DNA of 36,890 bases from Sneathiella sp. (GCA_016764355.1 JAESSA010000010.1:1-36890), one strand, 5' to 3'; positions 24,816-34,215 are shown, counted from the stretch's first letter. A program made the numbers and translations. The notes: a model not told the origin generated them from the letters alone.

Positions 24816-26096
24816 ATGGCATATACTCAAATAATCAAAAACTGTTTTACAGATGCAACAGACCCGACCGATTGGGTTTATAACGCTTATAGTAAATCAT
24901 TGGCCCGGTGTGAGGGGATCGCATCTTCCCTGCAAGTGTTGAAGGAGCAGGGACGTCTTCCTGTTTTAGATTTGCCCGTCGATAATGAAGACCTACACCA
25001 GCTCTCTCAATTGCGCTTATTCAAAAATAGAGATTTTGAAAATGTGGTCGTTGTTGGTATTGGGGGGTCTTCTTTAGGTGCACAAGTGCTTGAAAGTTTA
25101 AAGCAAAATGGAAATGGTCCGACACTCCATTTTTGGGATACTTTGGACTATCATGTTATGGGGCCCCATTTGCAGGGGGAATCATTAACAAAAACTGCTT
25201 TTCTGCTTATTTCGAAATCAGGTTCCACTCCTGAAATTTTAGCGCAAACCTTGCTAGTTATCGAAGCCTTGAACAATATGGGCGGGGCAGAGGCCGTTAG
25301 CCAACAGGCGATGGTCATTTGCGAACCCGGCGATAATCCCTTGGGGAGAATTGCTGATAAATGGGCGTTAGAACGGTTGGATCATGATCCGAATATAGGG
25401 GGGCGGTATTCTGTTCTATCAATTGTGGGGGCGCTGCCTGCACTGATTGCTGGAATAGATATGAAAGCGGTTCGATCCGGCGCGCAAGAAGTCCTGGACG
25501 ACGCATTGTTAAACCCCGAGTCGTTACCTAGAATTGGGGCGGCGTTGCATCATGCCTTGCACGATATTTGTGGTGTTAATCAAAATGTTCTTATGCCTTA
25601 TGCCAAGCAGCTGGAGCCCTTAACCCATTGGTTTCGTCAATTGTGGGCAGAGAGTATTGGTAAAGAAGGATTGGGAACAACGCCTTTGAATGCACTAGGC
25701 CCTATTGATCAGCATAGCCAGTTGCAGCTTTGGTTAGATGGGCCGAGTGATAAATTCTTTACGCTGATCATTAATAATGAGGATGATAGTAGCCCCCTAA
25801 TGGATGTGGGGTTGGCGGATGATGATCCGGCCCTTGATTATTTAAGGGATCACCGCATTAGCGATGTTGTGCATGCGGAAGCTGCGGCAACGGCATCAAC
25901 TCTTGCCAGTCGCGGAAAATTTTTACGATGTATTGAAATTGATGTGCTTGATGAGAAAACAATCGGTGCGCTGTTGATGCATTTTATGCTTGAAACGATC
26001 TTTACATGTCATTTGTTCGGCGTTAATCCCTTTGATCAACCCGCTGTAGAAGATGGTAAAAGGCTTACGAAAATGTATCTTAGAGGTGAAATATGA
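24816..26096 (+). CDS. pgi: Glucose-6-phosphate isomerase
   Basis: PGI interconverts glucose-6-phosphate and fructose-6-phosphate. At 426 residues it is shorter than the ~550-residue E. coli type and resembles the compact bacterial form. Sugar-isomerase (SIS) features are VVVVGIGGSSLGAQVLE at about 76-92, LISKSGSTPEILAQT, GGRYSVLSIVGALPALIAGID, and QLWAESIGKEGLG with GPIDQHSQLQLW. The C-terminal end of the protein keeps the NPFDQPAVEDGKRLTK segment. AGAAGG lies 6 bases before ATG 24816. The stop overlaps the mutL start by 4 bases (ATGA), so the two are translationally coupled despite unrelated roles. Confidence 0.94.
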   Translation: MAYTQIIKNCFTDATDPTDWVYNAYSKSLARCEGIASSLQVLKEQGRLPVLDLPVDNEDLHQLSQLRLFKNRDFENVVVVGIGGSSLGAQVLESLKQNGNGPTLHFWDTLDYHVMGPHLQGESLTKTAFLLISKSGSTPEILAQTLLVIEALNNMGGAEAVSQQAMVICEPGDNPLGRIADKWALERLDHDPNIGGRYSVLSIVGALPALIAGIDMKAVRSGAQEVLDDALLNPESLPRIGAALHHALHDICGVNQNVLMPYAKQLEPLTHWFRQLWAESIGKEGLGTTPLNALGPIDQHSQLQLWLDGPSDKFFTLIINNEDDSSPLMDVGLADDDPALDYLRDHRISDVVHAEAAATASTLASRGKFLRCIEIDVLDEKTIGALLMHFMLETIFTCHLFGVNPFDQPAVEDGKRLTKMYLRGEI

Positions 26097-27958
26097 TTCT
26101 CCGGAAGTTACCGGATAATATTGTCAATCAAATCGCAGCAGGTGAAGTGGTGGAACGACCCGCATCGGCTGTGAAAGAGCTTGTAGAAAACGCAATTGAT
26201 GCGGGGGCTACACGCATTGATGTGGTGATGCGCAATGGCGGGCGCGCGTTAATCTCTGTTTCCGATAATGGTACGGGCATGAGCCGGGATGAGCTTGAAC
26301 TTTGCTTTGAGCGTCATGCAACGTCAAAATTACCGGATGAGGATTTGGTACACATTCAGCATTTGGGGTTTCGCGGCGAAGCAATCCCATCCATAGCCTC
26401 TGTCAGCCGAATGAATATCACTAGTCGCAATGCAGAAGATTCAACCGCTTGGTCCCTATCCGTTGAAGGCGGCGTTCGCGGAGAAATTGAACCCGTCGGA
26501 GCCCAGCAAGGTACACGGGTTGAAGTGCGCGATATATTCTTTGCGACACCCGCGAGACTTAAATTCCTTAAAACCGAACGCGCGGAATTTGGTGCTGCTC
26601 TTGATGTTATGCGGCGTCTTGCGATGGCCTATCCGTCAATTGGTTTTACACTTGCTGACGAAAAACGCATCGCGCTTCGGGTTACCGGTGCACAAGGCGA
26701 GCTTTTTGATGCTTGGCTTGACCGGCTTGGCGCCATTATGGGCCGAGAATTTGCAGAAAACGCATTGAAGATCGATTCACTAAGAGATGGTGTGCAGCTA
26801 TCGGGGTTTGCTGGAGTTCCGACTTTTAATCGTGGCAATGCCACCATGCAATTCTTGTTCGTAAATGGTCGCCCCGTAAAAGATAAGCTACTGGTTGGGG
26901 CTGTCCGCGGTGCCTATATGGATCTGCTCGCCCGAAATCGGCACCCTCTCTTAGCTTTGTTTCTTGAGTTGCCCGCCGATCAAGTAGACGTAAATGTTCA
27001 TCCTGCTAAAGCTGAAGTTCGTTTCCGCGATTCAGGGGGCGTTCGGGGACTTATTGTGGGCGCACTTCGTGGTGCGCTGGCTGAAAACGGACACCGGGCA
27101 TCGTCAACTGTTGGAGTGCAGGCATTAGGATCATTTCAGGCTCAACCTCTGCAAATGCCTTTGCAAACACGGATGCCATCTGCGCAAGGGATTGGGAACT
27201 GGGCGCAAGTCCATCAGCCTACACTGACATCGGGTCTTGCAGAAGAGAGTGCTGAATATCACAGCCCTTTGAATTTGTCAGAAGCGACCCCTCCTTATGA
27301 ACGGGGAGAGATGGCACCGGGAGCGGCTGTGGTCCCCAATACGGCTGAGGTCAATCAGCAAGTAGCTGATTTACAATCCTATCCACTCGGGGCTGCACGA
27401 AATCAGTTGCACGAAACTTATATCGTCTCCCAAACTCAAGATGGCATGATATTAGTCGACCAGCATGCAGCCCATGAACGGTTGGTGATGGAGCGGATGA
27501 AACGTGCCGTTGCGGAGAAATCTGTTCAGCGCCAAATGTTATTGCTGCCTGATGTGGTGGAGATGGACGAGTTGGCGGCAAGTCGTCTTTGTGATCGATC
27601 AGACGAGCTCGCTGAACTTGGTTTGGTTTTGGAGCCTTTCGGAGATGGTGCGGTGGTGATTCGCGAAACCCCAGCCATGTTGGGGGAGTGCAATATTCGC
27701 GGTCTTGTTCAGGATTTGGCCGATGACCTAGCGGAATTTGATTCCGCACTTGCTTTAAAAGATCGGCTGGACGACGTTTTCGCAACCATGGCCTGTCATG
27801 GTTCTGTTAGAGCGGGGCGTCGCCTGAGCATAGATGAAATGAACGCCCTATTGCGGGAAATGGAAGTAACGCCCCACTCCGGGCAATGCAATCATGGCCG
27901 TCCCACTTATGTGGAGCTTAAGTTATCAGACATTGAAAAGTTGTTTGGCCGTCGGTAA
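26093..27958 (+). CDS. mutL: DNA mismatch repair protein MutL
   Basis: MutL couples MutS mismatch recognition to strand removal. The 621-residue protein has the N-terminal GHKL ATPase: VVERPASAVKELVENAIDAG, DNGTGM, ATSKL and GFRGEAIPSIASVS. After a variable linker (about 340-435), the C-terminal domain carries DQHAAHERLVMER, fitting the DQHA(X)2E(X)4E endonuclease motif, plus ACHGSVRAG and QCNHGRPT, metal-site motifs. It is therefore a nicking-type MutL, expected in bacteria that lack MutH. It overlaps pgi by 4 bases. Confidence 0.96.
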   Translation: MILRKLPDNIVNQIAAGEVVERPASAVKELVENAIDAGATRIDVVMRNGGRALISVSDNGTGMSRDELELCFERHATSKLPDEDLVHIQHLGFRGEAIPSIASVSRMNITSRNAEDSTAWSLSVEGGVRGEIEPVGAQQGTRVEVRDIFFATPARLKFLKTERAEFGAALDVMRRLAMAYPSIGFTLADEKRIALRVTGAQGELFDAWLDRLGAIMGREFAENALKIDSLRDGVQLSGFAGVPTFNRGNATMQFLFVNGRPVKDKLLVGAVRGAYMDLLARNRHPLLALFLELPADQVDVNVHPAKAEVRFRDSGGVRGLIVGALRGALAENGHRASSTVGVQALGSFQAQPLQMPLQTRMPSAQGIGNWAQVHQPTLTSGLAEESAEYHSPLNLSEATPPYERGEMAPGAAVVPNTAEVNQQVADLQSYPLGAARNQLHETYIVSQTQDGMILVDQHAAHERLVMERMKRAVAEKSVQRQMLLLPDVVEMDELAASRLCDRSDELAELGLVLEPFGDGAVVIRETPAMLGECNIRGLVQDLADDLAEFDSALALKDRLDDVFATMACHGSVRAGRRLSIDEMNALLREMEVTPHSGQCNHGRPTYVELKLSDIEKLFGRR

Positions 27959-28020
27959 CTGAATCCCATTCACTTGAAAGTTATTGCCTTTGCCGTTAAA
28001 AGGCGTGGAATTCATACAAA

Positions 28021-29229
28021 ATGCGGATTTCTATGCCTCAGTTAAAAAATAAGACAGTCGATGTTGTTGTTATTGGTGCCGGTGCTGCGGGCTTGATGTG
28101 CGCAATTGAAGCGGGTCGCCGAGGGCGGTCAGTAGTTTTGCTGGAAAAAGCAGATAAAGTCGGGAAGAAAATTCTCATTTCCGGCGGGGGGCGGTGTAAC
28201 TTTACCAACCTTTTTGCCGAACCCACCAAATATGTCTCCCAAAACAAACATTACTGCAAGTCGGCCTTTAAGCGGTATGACCAACAAGATTTTTTGAGCT
28301 TGGTCTCAAAACACGATATTAAGTATCACGAAAAGAAATTGGGCCAACTTTTTTGCGACCGAAGTGCTTCTGAAATTGTCGAGATGCTGGTAACCGAATG
28401 TGAAAATGTAGGTGTTTCCATTTGGACAAATAGTGGCGCAGAGAAAGTGAAAAAAGGGACCAATTCAAACTTCGAGATAGAGACGGCAACCGACTTGCTC
28501 TCAACGAGCTCTGTCGTCATGGCTACTGGCGGATTATCTATTCCCAAAATGGGGGCCAATGATTTCGCATTTCGAATGGCAAAGAAATGGAATTTGGAAC
28601 TCACCGAATTACGTCCGGGACTGGTTCCTTTCACTTTTGATGAAGTAACTAAGCAGCAGTTTTCTGGGCTTACTGGAATTTCTGCCGATGTGGTGGCTAC
28701 AGTTGGTAAAACAAGCTTTCGTGAAAATGTTCTTTTTACCCATAAAGGAGTGAGCGGTCCTGCTATTCTTCAAATCTCCTCTTTCTGGCGTGAAGGACAA
28801 ACGGTCCATCTTGATTTTTTACCAGATGAAAATTTGGAGCATGCACTGAAAGAGCAGCGGCGAGTGAATTCAAAGGGAAGCGTTTCTAAGTTTTTGTCAC
28901 AGTATTTGGCAAATCGCTTGATGGATAAGCTGCTTGAAGGGATCGGGGATTTACCTGAGTTCGGGAATTGTTCTGACAAGGTGATTCAAAAAATTGTTCA
29001 GGCCATAAAGCACGTTCAAATCAAGCCAAATGGCACCGAAGGCTATGCCAAGGCAGAGGTTACGACGGGCGGAGTTAGTACAAACGCCTTAAGCTCCAAA
29101 ACCATGGAAGCCAAAAATGCTCCGGGCCTTTATTTCATTGGTGAAGCTGTGGATGTGACCGGATTTTTGGGCGGCTATAATTTTCAATGGGCATGGTCTT
29201 CTGGCTTTGTTGCTGGCCAATATGCCTGA
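28021..29229 (+). CDS. HI0933/BaiN-type FAD-dependent oxidoreductase
   Basis: A 402-residue flavoprotein. The dinucleotide-binding motif VVVIGAGAAGLMCAIEAG sits at about 15-32, with a second family block KKILISGGGRCNFTN at about 49-63 and ATGGLSIPKMGANDFAF mid-protein. The C-terminus ends with VTGFLGGYNFQWAWSSG, diagnostic of the HI0933/YhiN/BaiN group. Members include a bile-acid 2-oxidoreductase in gut bacteria, but most have no known substrate; I would not transfer that function. ATG 28021 and ATG 28033 are both possible starts. Its 3' end overlaps the following oxygenase gene by 8 bases. Confidence 0.9.
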   Translation: MRISMPQLKNKTVDVVVIGAGAAGLMCAIEAGRRGRSVVLLEKADKVGKKILISGGGRCNFTNLFAEPTKYVSQNKHYCKSAFKRYDQQDFLSLVSKHDIKYHEKKLGQLFCDRSASEIVEMLVTECENVGVSIWTNSGAEKVKKGTNSNFEIETATDLLSTSSVVMATGGLSIPKMGANDFAFRMAKKWNLELTELRPGLVPFTFDEVTKQQFSGLTGISADVVATVGKTSFRENVLFTHKGVSGPAILQISSFWREGQTVHLDFLPDENLEHALKEQRRVNSKGSVSKFLSQYLANRLMDKLLEGIGDLPEFGNCSDKVIQKIVQAIKHVQIKPNGTEGYAKAEVTTGGVSTNALSSKTMEAKNAPGLYFIGEAVDVTGFLGGYNFQWAWSSGFVAGQYA

Positions 29230-30031
29230 TTTGTCGAAACGTGAATGGGAGAGGCTTTGCCTGTCGCTTACAATTGGTGGTCCTATTTCGGCTGTGCCTT
29301 GTCAATTTACAGATGTGGAATTGACTGAGATTGCCGATGCTTTTTGGGACACGGGATACCTGAATATCCCTCCTGTTTTTAAAAACCAGGAACTTGAACC
29401 CTTGGTTAGAGCTTTAGAGATTTTTGATGAAGCCAAGATACCGCCCGCTTATATCTATATTTTTGATCAGCCGTGGGTACTATTTGAAAAGCTTAGAGTG
29501 TTAATTGCTCATCTACTGGGGGCTGAATATGCATTGCTACCAAATCTGTGGGCATGGCATTTAAGATCATCTGGGGTCACTGGGTGGCCGCCGCACCGGG
29601 ACTGTGATTCTGACACTGTATTCAGTGTCGGACCTGATCAAATGCTTATGAGCCTGTCTCTATGGGTCCCGTTGACGCATGCTGATGAAGATAATGGATG
29701 CATGTTTGTGATACCCCGACAGCAGGAAGAGAATTTGGAGCCGGAGCAGGAGTTGACTTTGGAAAGATTAAAGCCTTTTGCAACGTCATTACCCGTTGCT
29801 GCCGGATCTGTCCTTGGGTGGCCTCAAGATCTTATTCATTGGGGAGGGACGTATGGTGAAAATGCGAAAGGGCCTCGTATGAGTCTTTCTTTTGAATTTC
29901 AGAATACGTCTTTTGCGCCCCTAGCTGAACCCATGTTGGATACAGCAAACCCACCGCCGTTCGATCAAAGACTATCGTTGATACAGGAGCAATTTTCCAA
30001 GTATCAGCACATCGCTCCCGATCTGAGCTAA
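29222..30031 (+). CDS. Phytanoyl-CoA dioxygenase (PhyH)-like Fe(II)/2-oxoglutarate oxygenase
   Basis: A 269-residue protein of the PhyH type. The iron triad can be seen: H125 and D127 in WPPHRDCDSD, and distal H206 in QDLIHWGG, with R219 in GPRMSLSFEF as the likely 2-oxoglutarate-binding Arg. Between them is the double-stranded beta-helix segment LSLWVPLTHADEDNGCMFVIPR. Family members hydroxylate CoA-bound or free lipids, amino acids or secondary metabolites; the substrate here is unknown. The ATG at 29222 lies inside the end of the flavoprotein gene (8-base overlap), suggesting translational coupling. It is convergent with rsmD, only 8 bases apart. Confidence 0.85.
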   Translation: MPDLSKREWERLCLSLTIGGPISAVPCQFTDVELTEIADAFWDTGYLNIPPVFKNQELEPLVRALEIFDEAKIPPAYIYIFDQPWVLFEKLRVLIAHLLGAEYALLPNLWAWHLRSSGVTGWPPHRDCDSDTVFSVGPDQMLMSLSLWVPLTHADEDNGCMFVIPRQQEENLEPEQELTLERLKPFATSLPVAAGSVLGWPQDLIHWGGTYGENAKGPRMSLSFEFQNTSFAPLAEPMLDTANPPPFDQRLSLIQEQFSKYQHIAPDLS

Positions 30032-30039
30032 TATCAGAC

Positions 30040-30612
30040 TTAATCTTTGGTAAGGCCGAGGAAATAGAGTTTGGTTGATCCATATTTGCGATCATCCAAC
30101 AATTCAAATCCTTCAGGAGCTACGAATTTGTCTTTTGTTGCAAGTTCGAGCGCGATTATTGTTTTTTCATGACACCACCCTCCAGCAAGCAAGGCTTCGA
30201 GGCTTGGGGCAGCAAATTCTTGAGAATAAGGGGGGTCCATCAAAATAAGATCGACAGCTGCCCCTGCGCGACCAGGATTTGTCCCGTTGCGGCTGAATAT
30301 ATTTGATTTCTGTTGAGCGTTAATCTCACCCACATTGTGACGAATGAGTTTAAGGCTTTCAGGATGATTGTCCAAAAAGGTTACATGTTCCGCCCCGCGG
30401 GATAAGGCTTCCACGCCAAGGGCACCTGTCCCTGCAAACATATCCAGAACCCGGCAGCCTCTGGGCATAGGCCCATTGTCTGTGGAATAATCAGTGCCAT
30501 GGGCTAGAATGTTAAACAGAGCCTCTCGGATACGGTCTGCGGTGGGGCGAACGCGCTTGTCTTCAGGGAAAGCCAACTGCTTTCCGCGAAATTCTCCCCC
30601 CACAATACGCAT
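30040..30612 (-). CDS. rsmD: 16S rRNA (guanine966-N2)-methyltransferase RsmD
   Basis: RsmD methylates N2 of G966 in 16S rRNA during 30S assembly. The 190-residue protein starts MRIVGGEFRGKQLAFP, typical of the family, with the SAM-binding motif LDMFAGTGALGVEALSRGA at about 56-74 and the catalytic DPPY at 126-129. The start overlaps the rluB stop by one base, so it is coupled to rluB, a common alphaproteobacterial pair. Confidence 0.96.
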   Translation of the reverse strand: MRIVGGEFRGKQLAFPEDKRVRPTADRIREALFNILAHGTDYSTDNGPMPRGCRVLDMFAGTGALGVEALSRGAEHVTFLDNHPESLKLIRHNVGEINAQQKSNIFSRNGTNPGRAGAAVDLILMDPPYSQEFAAPSLEALLAGGWCHEKTIIALELATKDKFVAPEGFELLDDRKYGSTKLYFLGLTKD

Positions 30613-31514
30613 CAGGAATTTCTCCCTTTAGGGGGGCGGCCTTTACCCTTTGCAACACGATTGTCTCTTTCTTTTCGGGCCGCTCCTTTTAAAGCGGGCT
30701 TCCCTTTTAAAGGATTGCCTTTTGCCTTTAAAGTCGATCTTCTTCGACCGCCCGTTGCTTCCTCTTCAGGTTCTTCTTCAAATCTCTCAACACCCATTTG
30801 GTCTCGAAGGATTTTAGATTTTACTTCTTCAATTTCACCATCAGGCAGATCGCCTAATTGAAGGGGGCCGTAGGAGGTGCGAATTAGGCGTAGAACCCGA
30901 AACCCCAAATACTCCATCACTTTTCGAATCTCTCTGTTCTTGCCCTCACGTAAAGAAAGGGTAAGCCATGAATTAGCACCCTTTGAGCTATCAAGAGTGG
31001 CTTCGATGGCGTCATATTTTACACCCTCAATCGTTAAGCCACGGCCAAGTTTTGCAACATCGCCTGAGCGAGGATGGCCATGAACACGCACCCTGTATTT
31101 CCGCTTCCATCCTGTTGAGGGGAGTTCTAGCTTGCGGGCAAGTTCACCGTCATTTGTAAGGAGAAGTAATCCCTCAGAGTTTAAATCCAATCGCCCGACA
31201 GAAATAACCCGTGGCATGTCATCGGGTAATTTATCGAAAACCGTATCTCGGCCCTTTTCATCCCGGTGGCTCGTCACCAATCCCGGTGGTTTGTGATAGC
31301 GCCAAAGCCGAGGGCGTTCCAATTTCGGAAGAGCTTTACCATCCACCACAATAGTGTCCGTCTCGGATACGGTGAAGGCGGGGCTATCCAGCTTGGTGCC
31401 GTTTACTACAACACGACCATCGGCAATCCACCGTTCGGCATCCCGCCGGGAACAAAGACCTGCACGGGCCATTCGTTTGGCAATGCGTTCTTTTTTTTGA
31501 GTTTCAGTATTCAT
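30612..31514 (-). CDS. rluB: 23S rRNA pseudouridine synthase, RluB family
   Basis: A 300-residue RsuA/RluB/RluE-family pseudouridine synthase. An S4 RNA-binding domain (about 9-58: RIAKRMARAGLCSRRDAERWI) precedes the catalytic domain with GRLDLNSEGLLLLTNDG, where D110 is the catalytic aspartate, and KNREIRKVMEYLG. The C-terminal 50 residues are a Lys/Arg-rich disordered tail, common in alphaproteobacterial members and probably rRNA-binding. RluB is chosen over RsuA/RluE from the S4 domain and tail; uridine specificity is not proven. The start overlaps the upstream amidotransferase-like gene by 4 bases. Confidence 0.9.
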   Translation of the reverse strand: MNTETQKKERIAKRMARAGLCSRRDAERWIADGRVVVNGTKLDSPAFTVSETDTIVVDGKALPKLERPRLWRYHKPPGLVTSHRDEKGRDTVFDKLPDDMPRVISVGRLDLNSEGLLLLTNDGELARKLELPSTGWKRKYRVRVHGHPRSGDVAKLGRGLTIEGVKYDAIEATLDSSKGANSWLTLSLREGKNREIRKVMEYLGFRVLRLIRTSYGPLQLGDLPDGEIEEVKSKILRDQMGVERFEEEPEEEATGGRRRSTLKAKGNPLKGKPALKGAARKERDNRVAKGKGRPPKGRNS

Positions 31515-32230
31515 TGATCTCTCGCAGCCTCTTGTACAAACGCATCCATAATTTTTCGGTCTCCATCAGATATGAGATATTCAGGATGCCACTGAACACC
31601 AAGGCAGAAACGGTATCTGCTATCCTCAATCCCTTCAATTACCCCATCCGGGGCAATTGCGTTAATTGTTATATTCTCAGGATAATCTTTCGCCGCCTGA
31701 TGATGGGCACTATTCACAGGCAAACGGGTAGTTCCAACAATTCTATGAAGAAGAGTTCCTTCGGTAACGTGCACATCGTGTCCTGCTTCCGTCCGGGGAT
31801 TCGGTTGCTCATGGGCAATGGACGAATCAACTTCGTCAGGGATATGCTGAATTAAGGTCCCACCCAGAATAACATGCATAAGCTGCTGGCCACCACAAAT
31901 ACCCAAAACAGGTTTGTCAGCACCAAGCATGGCCTCGGTTATGTTCTTCTCGAAAGTTGTTCGTTTGTCTTTTGTTATGACCGTGGAATGGCGGCTGGAC
32001 GCCCCAAACATGGCAGGATCAACGTCAAAGGCGCCGCCCGTAATGACAAGGCCATCCAGTAATTGGAGATAGTGATTGGTGAGTTCTGGTTCATGGGGCA
32101 GGGCAATAGGTATGCCGCCACTCATGGTGATGACATCAGCGTAATTCTGACGCAATGCATACCAAGGCATATTTGAATAGCCGCCTGGATCTTCTGAATC
32201 CATCGTGATGCCGATAATAGGTTTTTTCAT
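31511..32230 (-). CDS. Peptidase C26 / gamma-glutamyl-GABA hydrolase-like protein
   Basis: A 239-residue class-I glutamine-amidotransferase-fold hydrolase. The nucleophile elbow GICGGQQLMHV places C112 as catalytic Cys, and CLGVQWHPEYL holds the His, followed by Glu. The N-terminal PIIGITMD and DGLVITGGAFDVDP are typical of the PuuD/C26 group, which hydrolyses gamma-glutamyl bonds, as in gamma-glutamyl-GABA from putrescine breakdown. No other putrescine genes are nearby, so the substrate is open. AAGGGG precedes ATG 32230. It overlaps rluB by 4 bases and is the first gene of the C26-rluB-rsmD unit. It is divergent from tadA across 115 bases. Confidence 0.88.
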   Translation of the reverse strand: MKKPIIGITMDSEDPGGYSNMPWYALRQNYADVITMSGGIPIALPHEPELTNHYLQLLDGLVITGGAFDVDPAMFGASSRHSTVITKDKRTTFEKNITEAMLGADKPVLGICGGQQLMHVILGGTLIQHIPDEVDSSIAHEQPNPRTEAGHDVHVTEGTLLHRIVGTTRLPVNSAHHQAAKDYPENITINAIAPDGVIEGIEDSRYRFCLGVQWHPEYLISDGDRKIMDAFVQEAARDQ

Positions 32231-32345
32231 GTCCCCTTGTAAGCTTCTCGGTGCGTCAACTCAACAGTATAGGCAGAATCGGTTAATTAATTTGAAATTC
32301 GGGTTCTTTCTTGACGGGGTTCTTCCTTCGCGTCAATTTAGGGGC

Positions 32346-32804
32346 ATGGATTTTGAACTGACAAATTATATGGAAAATGCCCTTCATACGGCGGAAATTT
32401 CCGCAAATCGAGGGGAAGTTCCTGTCGGCGCTGTGATTGTGGATAGCAAGACCGGGCGTATTGTCGCAACCAACGGCAATCAAATGCTTGGGCGTCATGA
32501 TCCAACGGCACATGCTGAAATGCTTGCAATTCGCGCCGCAGCAAATATGGTTGGTAGCCAGCGGCTTGTTGATTGTGATCTGTATGTGACCTTGGAGCCT
32601 TGCCCCATGTGTGCTGCAGCAATATCACTTGCAAGAATTCGTCGGCTTTATTTTGGAGCATTTGATCCAAAAGGGGGCGGCGTTGAGCATGGTCCGCGTA
32701 TATATGATCATTCTACATGCAACCATAAACCGGAAGTGTATGGTGGTTTGGAAGAGAAAAAAGCCGCCAGGCTTTTAAAAGATTTTTTCGCCTCCCGGCG
32801 ATAA
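32346..32804 (+). CDS. tadA: tRNA-specific adenosine deaminase TadA
   Basis: TadA deaminates A34 to inosine in tRNA-Arg(ACG), allowing decoding of several Arg codons. The 152-residue protein carries the zinc/catalytic motif HAE (H56, E58) and PCPMC (C86, C89), with VPVGAVIVD and RIRRLYFGAFDPKGGGVEHG in family positions. Start ATG 32346 has AGGGG just upstream; a longer frame back to 32205 runs into the divergent gene and is rejected. The tadA/rluB-rsmD divergent arrangement is common in alphaproteobacteria. Confidence 0.95.
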   Translation: MDFELTNYMENALHTAEISANRGEVPVGAVIVDSKTGRIVATNGNQMLGRHDPTAHAEMLAIRAAANMVGSQRLVDCDLYVTLEPCPMCAAAISLARIRRLYFGAFDPKGGGVEHGPRIYDHSTCNHKPEVYGGLEEKKAARLLKDFFASRR

Positions 32805-32856
32805 ATATAAAAGAGAAGAATAAGAAGCAGAATAAAACAATAAAAAAGGGAAAAAG

Positions 32857-34059
32857 ATGAATTTCGAATATTCTGACAAGGTCAAGGACCTTCAAGCGCG
32901 CGTACAGGCGTTTATGGATGAACATATTTATCCGAATGAAGACGTATTTGACGAGCAAGTAAATGAAGGCGATCGTTGGGAGCCAACAGCGATTATTGAC
33001 GAGCTCAAAGTGAAAGCAAGAGAAGCTGGCCTTTGGAATCTTTTCTTGCCTGAGAGCGATCGCGGTGCGGGTCTTACGAACCTCGAATATGCGCCTCTTT
33101 GCGAAATTATGGGACGTGTTTCTTTTGCGCCGGAAGTATTTAACTGTTCAGCACCAGATACAGGCAACATGGAGGTGTTCGAACGCTATGCGAATGAAGC
33201 CTTAAAAGAAAAATGGCTCGTCCCTTTGCTAAACGGCGAAATCCGCTCTGCTTTTGCTATGACTGAGCCTGATGTTGCATCTTCTGATGCGACGAACATT
33301 GAATCTGATATTGCCCGTGATGGGGATGAATATGTGATCAATGGCCGTAAATGGTGGACATCTGGTGCAATGGATCCTCGTTGTAAGGTCCTGATTTTTA
33401 TGGGTAAAACAGACAAATCAGCATCTGTATATAACCAGCAGTCAATGATCGTTGTGCCAATGGATACACCGGGCATTACTGTAAAACGTTTCTTGCCAGT
33501 TTTTGGTTATGATCATGCGCCTCATGGTCATGCTGAAGTTGAGTTCAAGGATGTCCGGGTTCCCGCAGATCATATCTTGCTTGGCGAAGGCCGCGGGTTT
33601 GAAATCGCTCAAGGGCGGCTTGGCCCCGGACGTATTCACCATTGCATGCGTCTGATCGGTGTTGCAGAACGTGCCCTCGAAAAAATGTGTATTCGCGTGA
33701 AATCTCGCGTTGCTTTTGGTAAGCCAGTTTCAGAGCAAACTGTGACACTAGAGCGGATTGCAGAATCTCGTGCGAAAATCGAGCAAGCACGTCTTCTTAC
33801 TCTTAAAGCCGCTTACATGATGGACACTGTCGGCAATAAAGCTGCGAAAGCAGAGATCGCCATGATTAAGGTTGTTGCACCGAATATTGCTTGTGAAATC
33901 ATTGATTGGGCAATTCAAGCTCATGGTGGTGGTGGTGTTACAAGCGACTTTGGCCTGGCTTCTGCTTATGCCGGTGCACGGACACTTCGTTTGGCTGATG
34001 GTCCTGACGAAGTTCATCGCAATCAGATCGGACGCCTTGAGCTGAAAAAATACAGCTAA
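32857..34059 (+). CDS. ACAD11-type acyl-CoA dehydrogenase family protein
   Basis: A 400-residue acyl-CoA dehydrogenase-fold flavoprotein. It is strikingly like the dehydrogenase half of animal ACAD11: [12 protein letters not shown] (about 96-107), [14 protein letters not shown] (136-149), [13 protein letters not shown] and [13 protein letters not shown] (253-265). The catalytic Glu of ordinary acyl-CoA dehydrogenases (YEGT) is replaced here by LADGPDEVH with D381, as in ACAD11. In the ACAD10/11 and bacterial LvaC systems this domain acts on 4-phosphoacyl-CoA made by a partner kinase; the two kinase genes at 34489-36644 are candidate partners. AAGGG lies 6 bases before ATG 32857. A hairpin follows. 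Confidence 0.88.
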   Translation: MNFEYSDKVKDLQARVQAFMDEHIYPNEDVFDEQVNEGDRWEPTAIIDELKVKAREAGLWNLFLPESDRGAGLTNLEYAPLCEIMGRVSFAPEVFNCSAPDTGNMEVFERYANEALKEKWLVPLLNGEIRSAFAMTEPDVASSDATNIESDIARDGDEYVINGRKWWTSGAMDPRCKVLIFMGKTDKSASVYNQQSMIVVPMDTPGITVKRFLPVFGYDHAPHGHAEVEFKDVRVPADHILLGEGRGFEIAQGRLGPGRIHHCMRLIGVAERALEKMCIRVKSRVAFGKPVSEQTVTLERIAESRAKIEQARLLTLKAAYMMDTVGNKAAKAEIAMIKVVAPNIACEIIDWAIQAHGGGGVTSDFGLASAYAGARTLRLADGPDEVHRNQIGRLELKKYS

Positions 34060-34090
34060 GGGAATATACCGACCACATTGATGGTTAAAA

Positions 34091-34120
34091 CCAAGCCCCA
34101 TGCCTTCGCGTGGGGCTTGG
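34091..34120 (+). terminator. 10-bp hairpin after the acyl-CoA dehydrogenase gene
   Basis: CCAAGCCCCA (34091-34100) and TGGGGCTTGG (34111-34120) pair perfectly around a 10-base loop. It is followed by CATTTATAGG, without a pure T-run. It begins 31 bases after the stop codon and probably ends that transcript. Confidence 0.7.
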
Positions 34121-34138
34121 CATTTATAGGAAAATCAA

Positions 34139-34164
34139 TGATTTACTTTGCATCTGGTAAATCA
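34139..34164. promoter_or_regulatory. 8-bp inverted repeat upstream of the 75-residue gene
   Basis: TGATTTAC (34139-34146) and GTAAATCA (34157-34164) form a perfect inverted repeat with a 10-base spacer, 52 bases before the ATG of the small gene. The AT-rich half sites on separate helical turns look like an operator for a dimeric regulator, but no matching regulator is evident. Confidence 0.35.
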
Positions 34165-34215
34165 GTCTTATATACAAGCGGCTTCTTCTTGTAGGTATAT
34201 TCTTAGGACATCTTT

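Noticed and set aside
32205-32345. N-terminal extension of tadA by 47 codons
   Set aside because: It would overlap the start of the divergent C26 gene, and TadA proteins begin near MDFELTNYM, where AGGGG is well placed.
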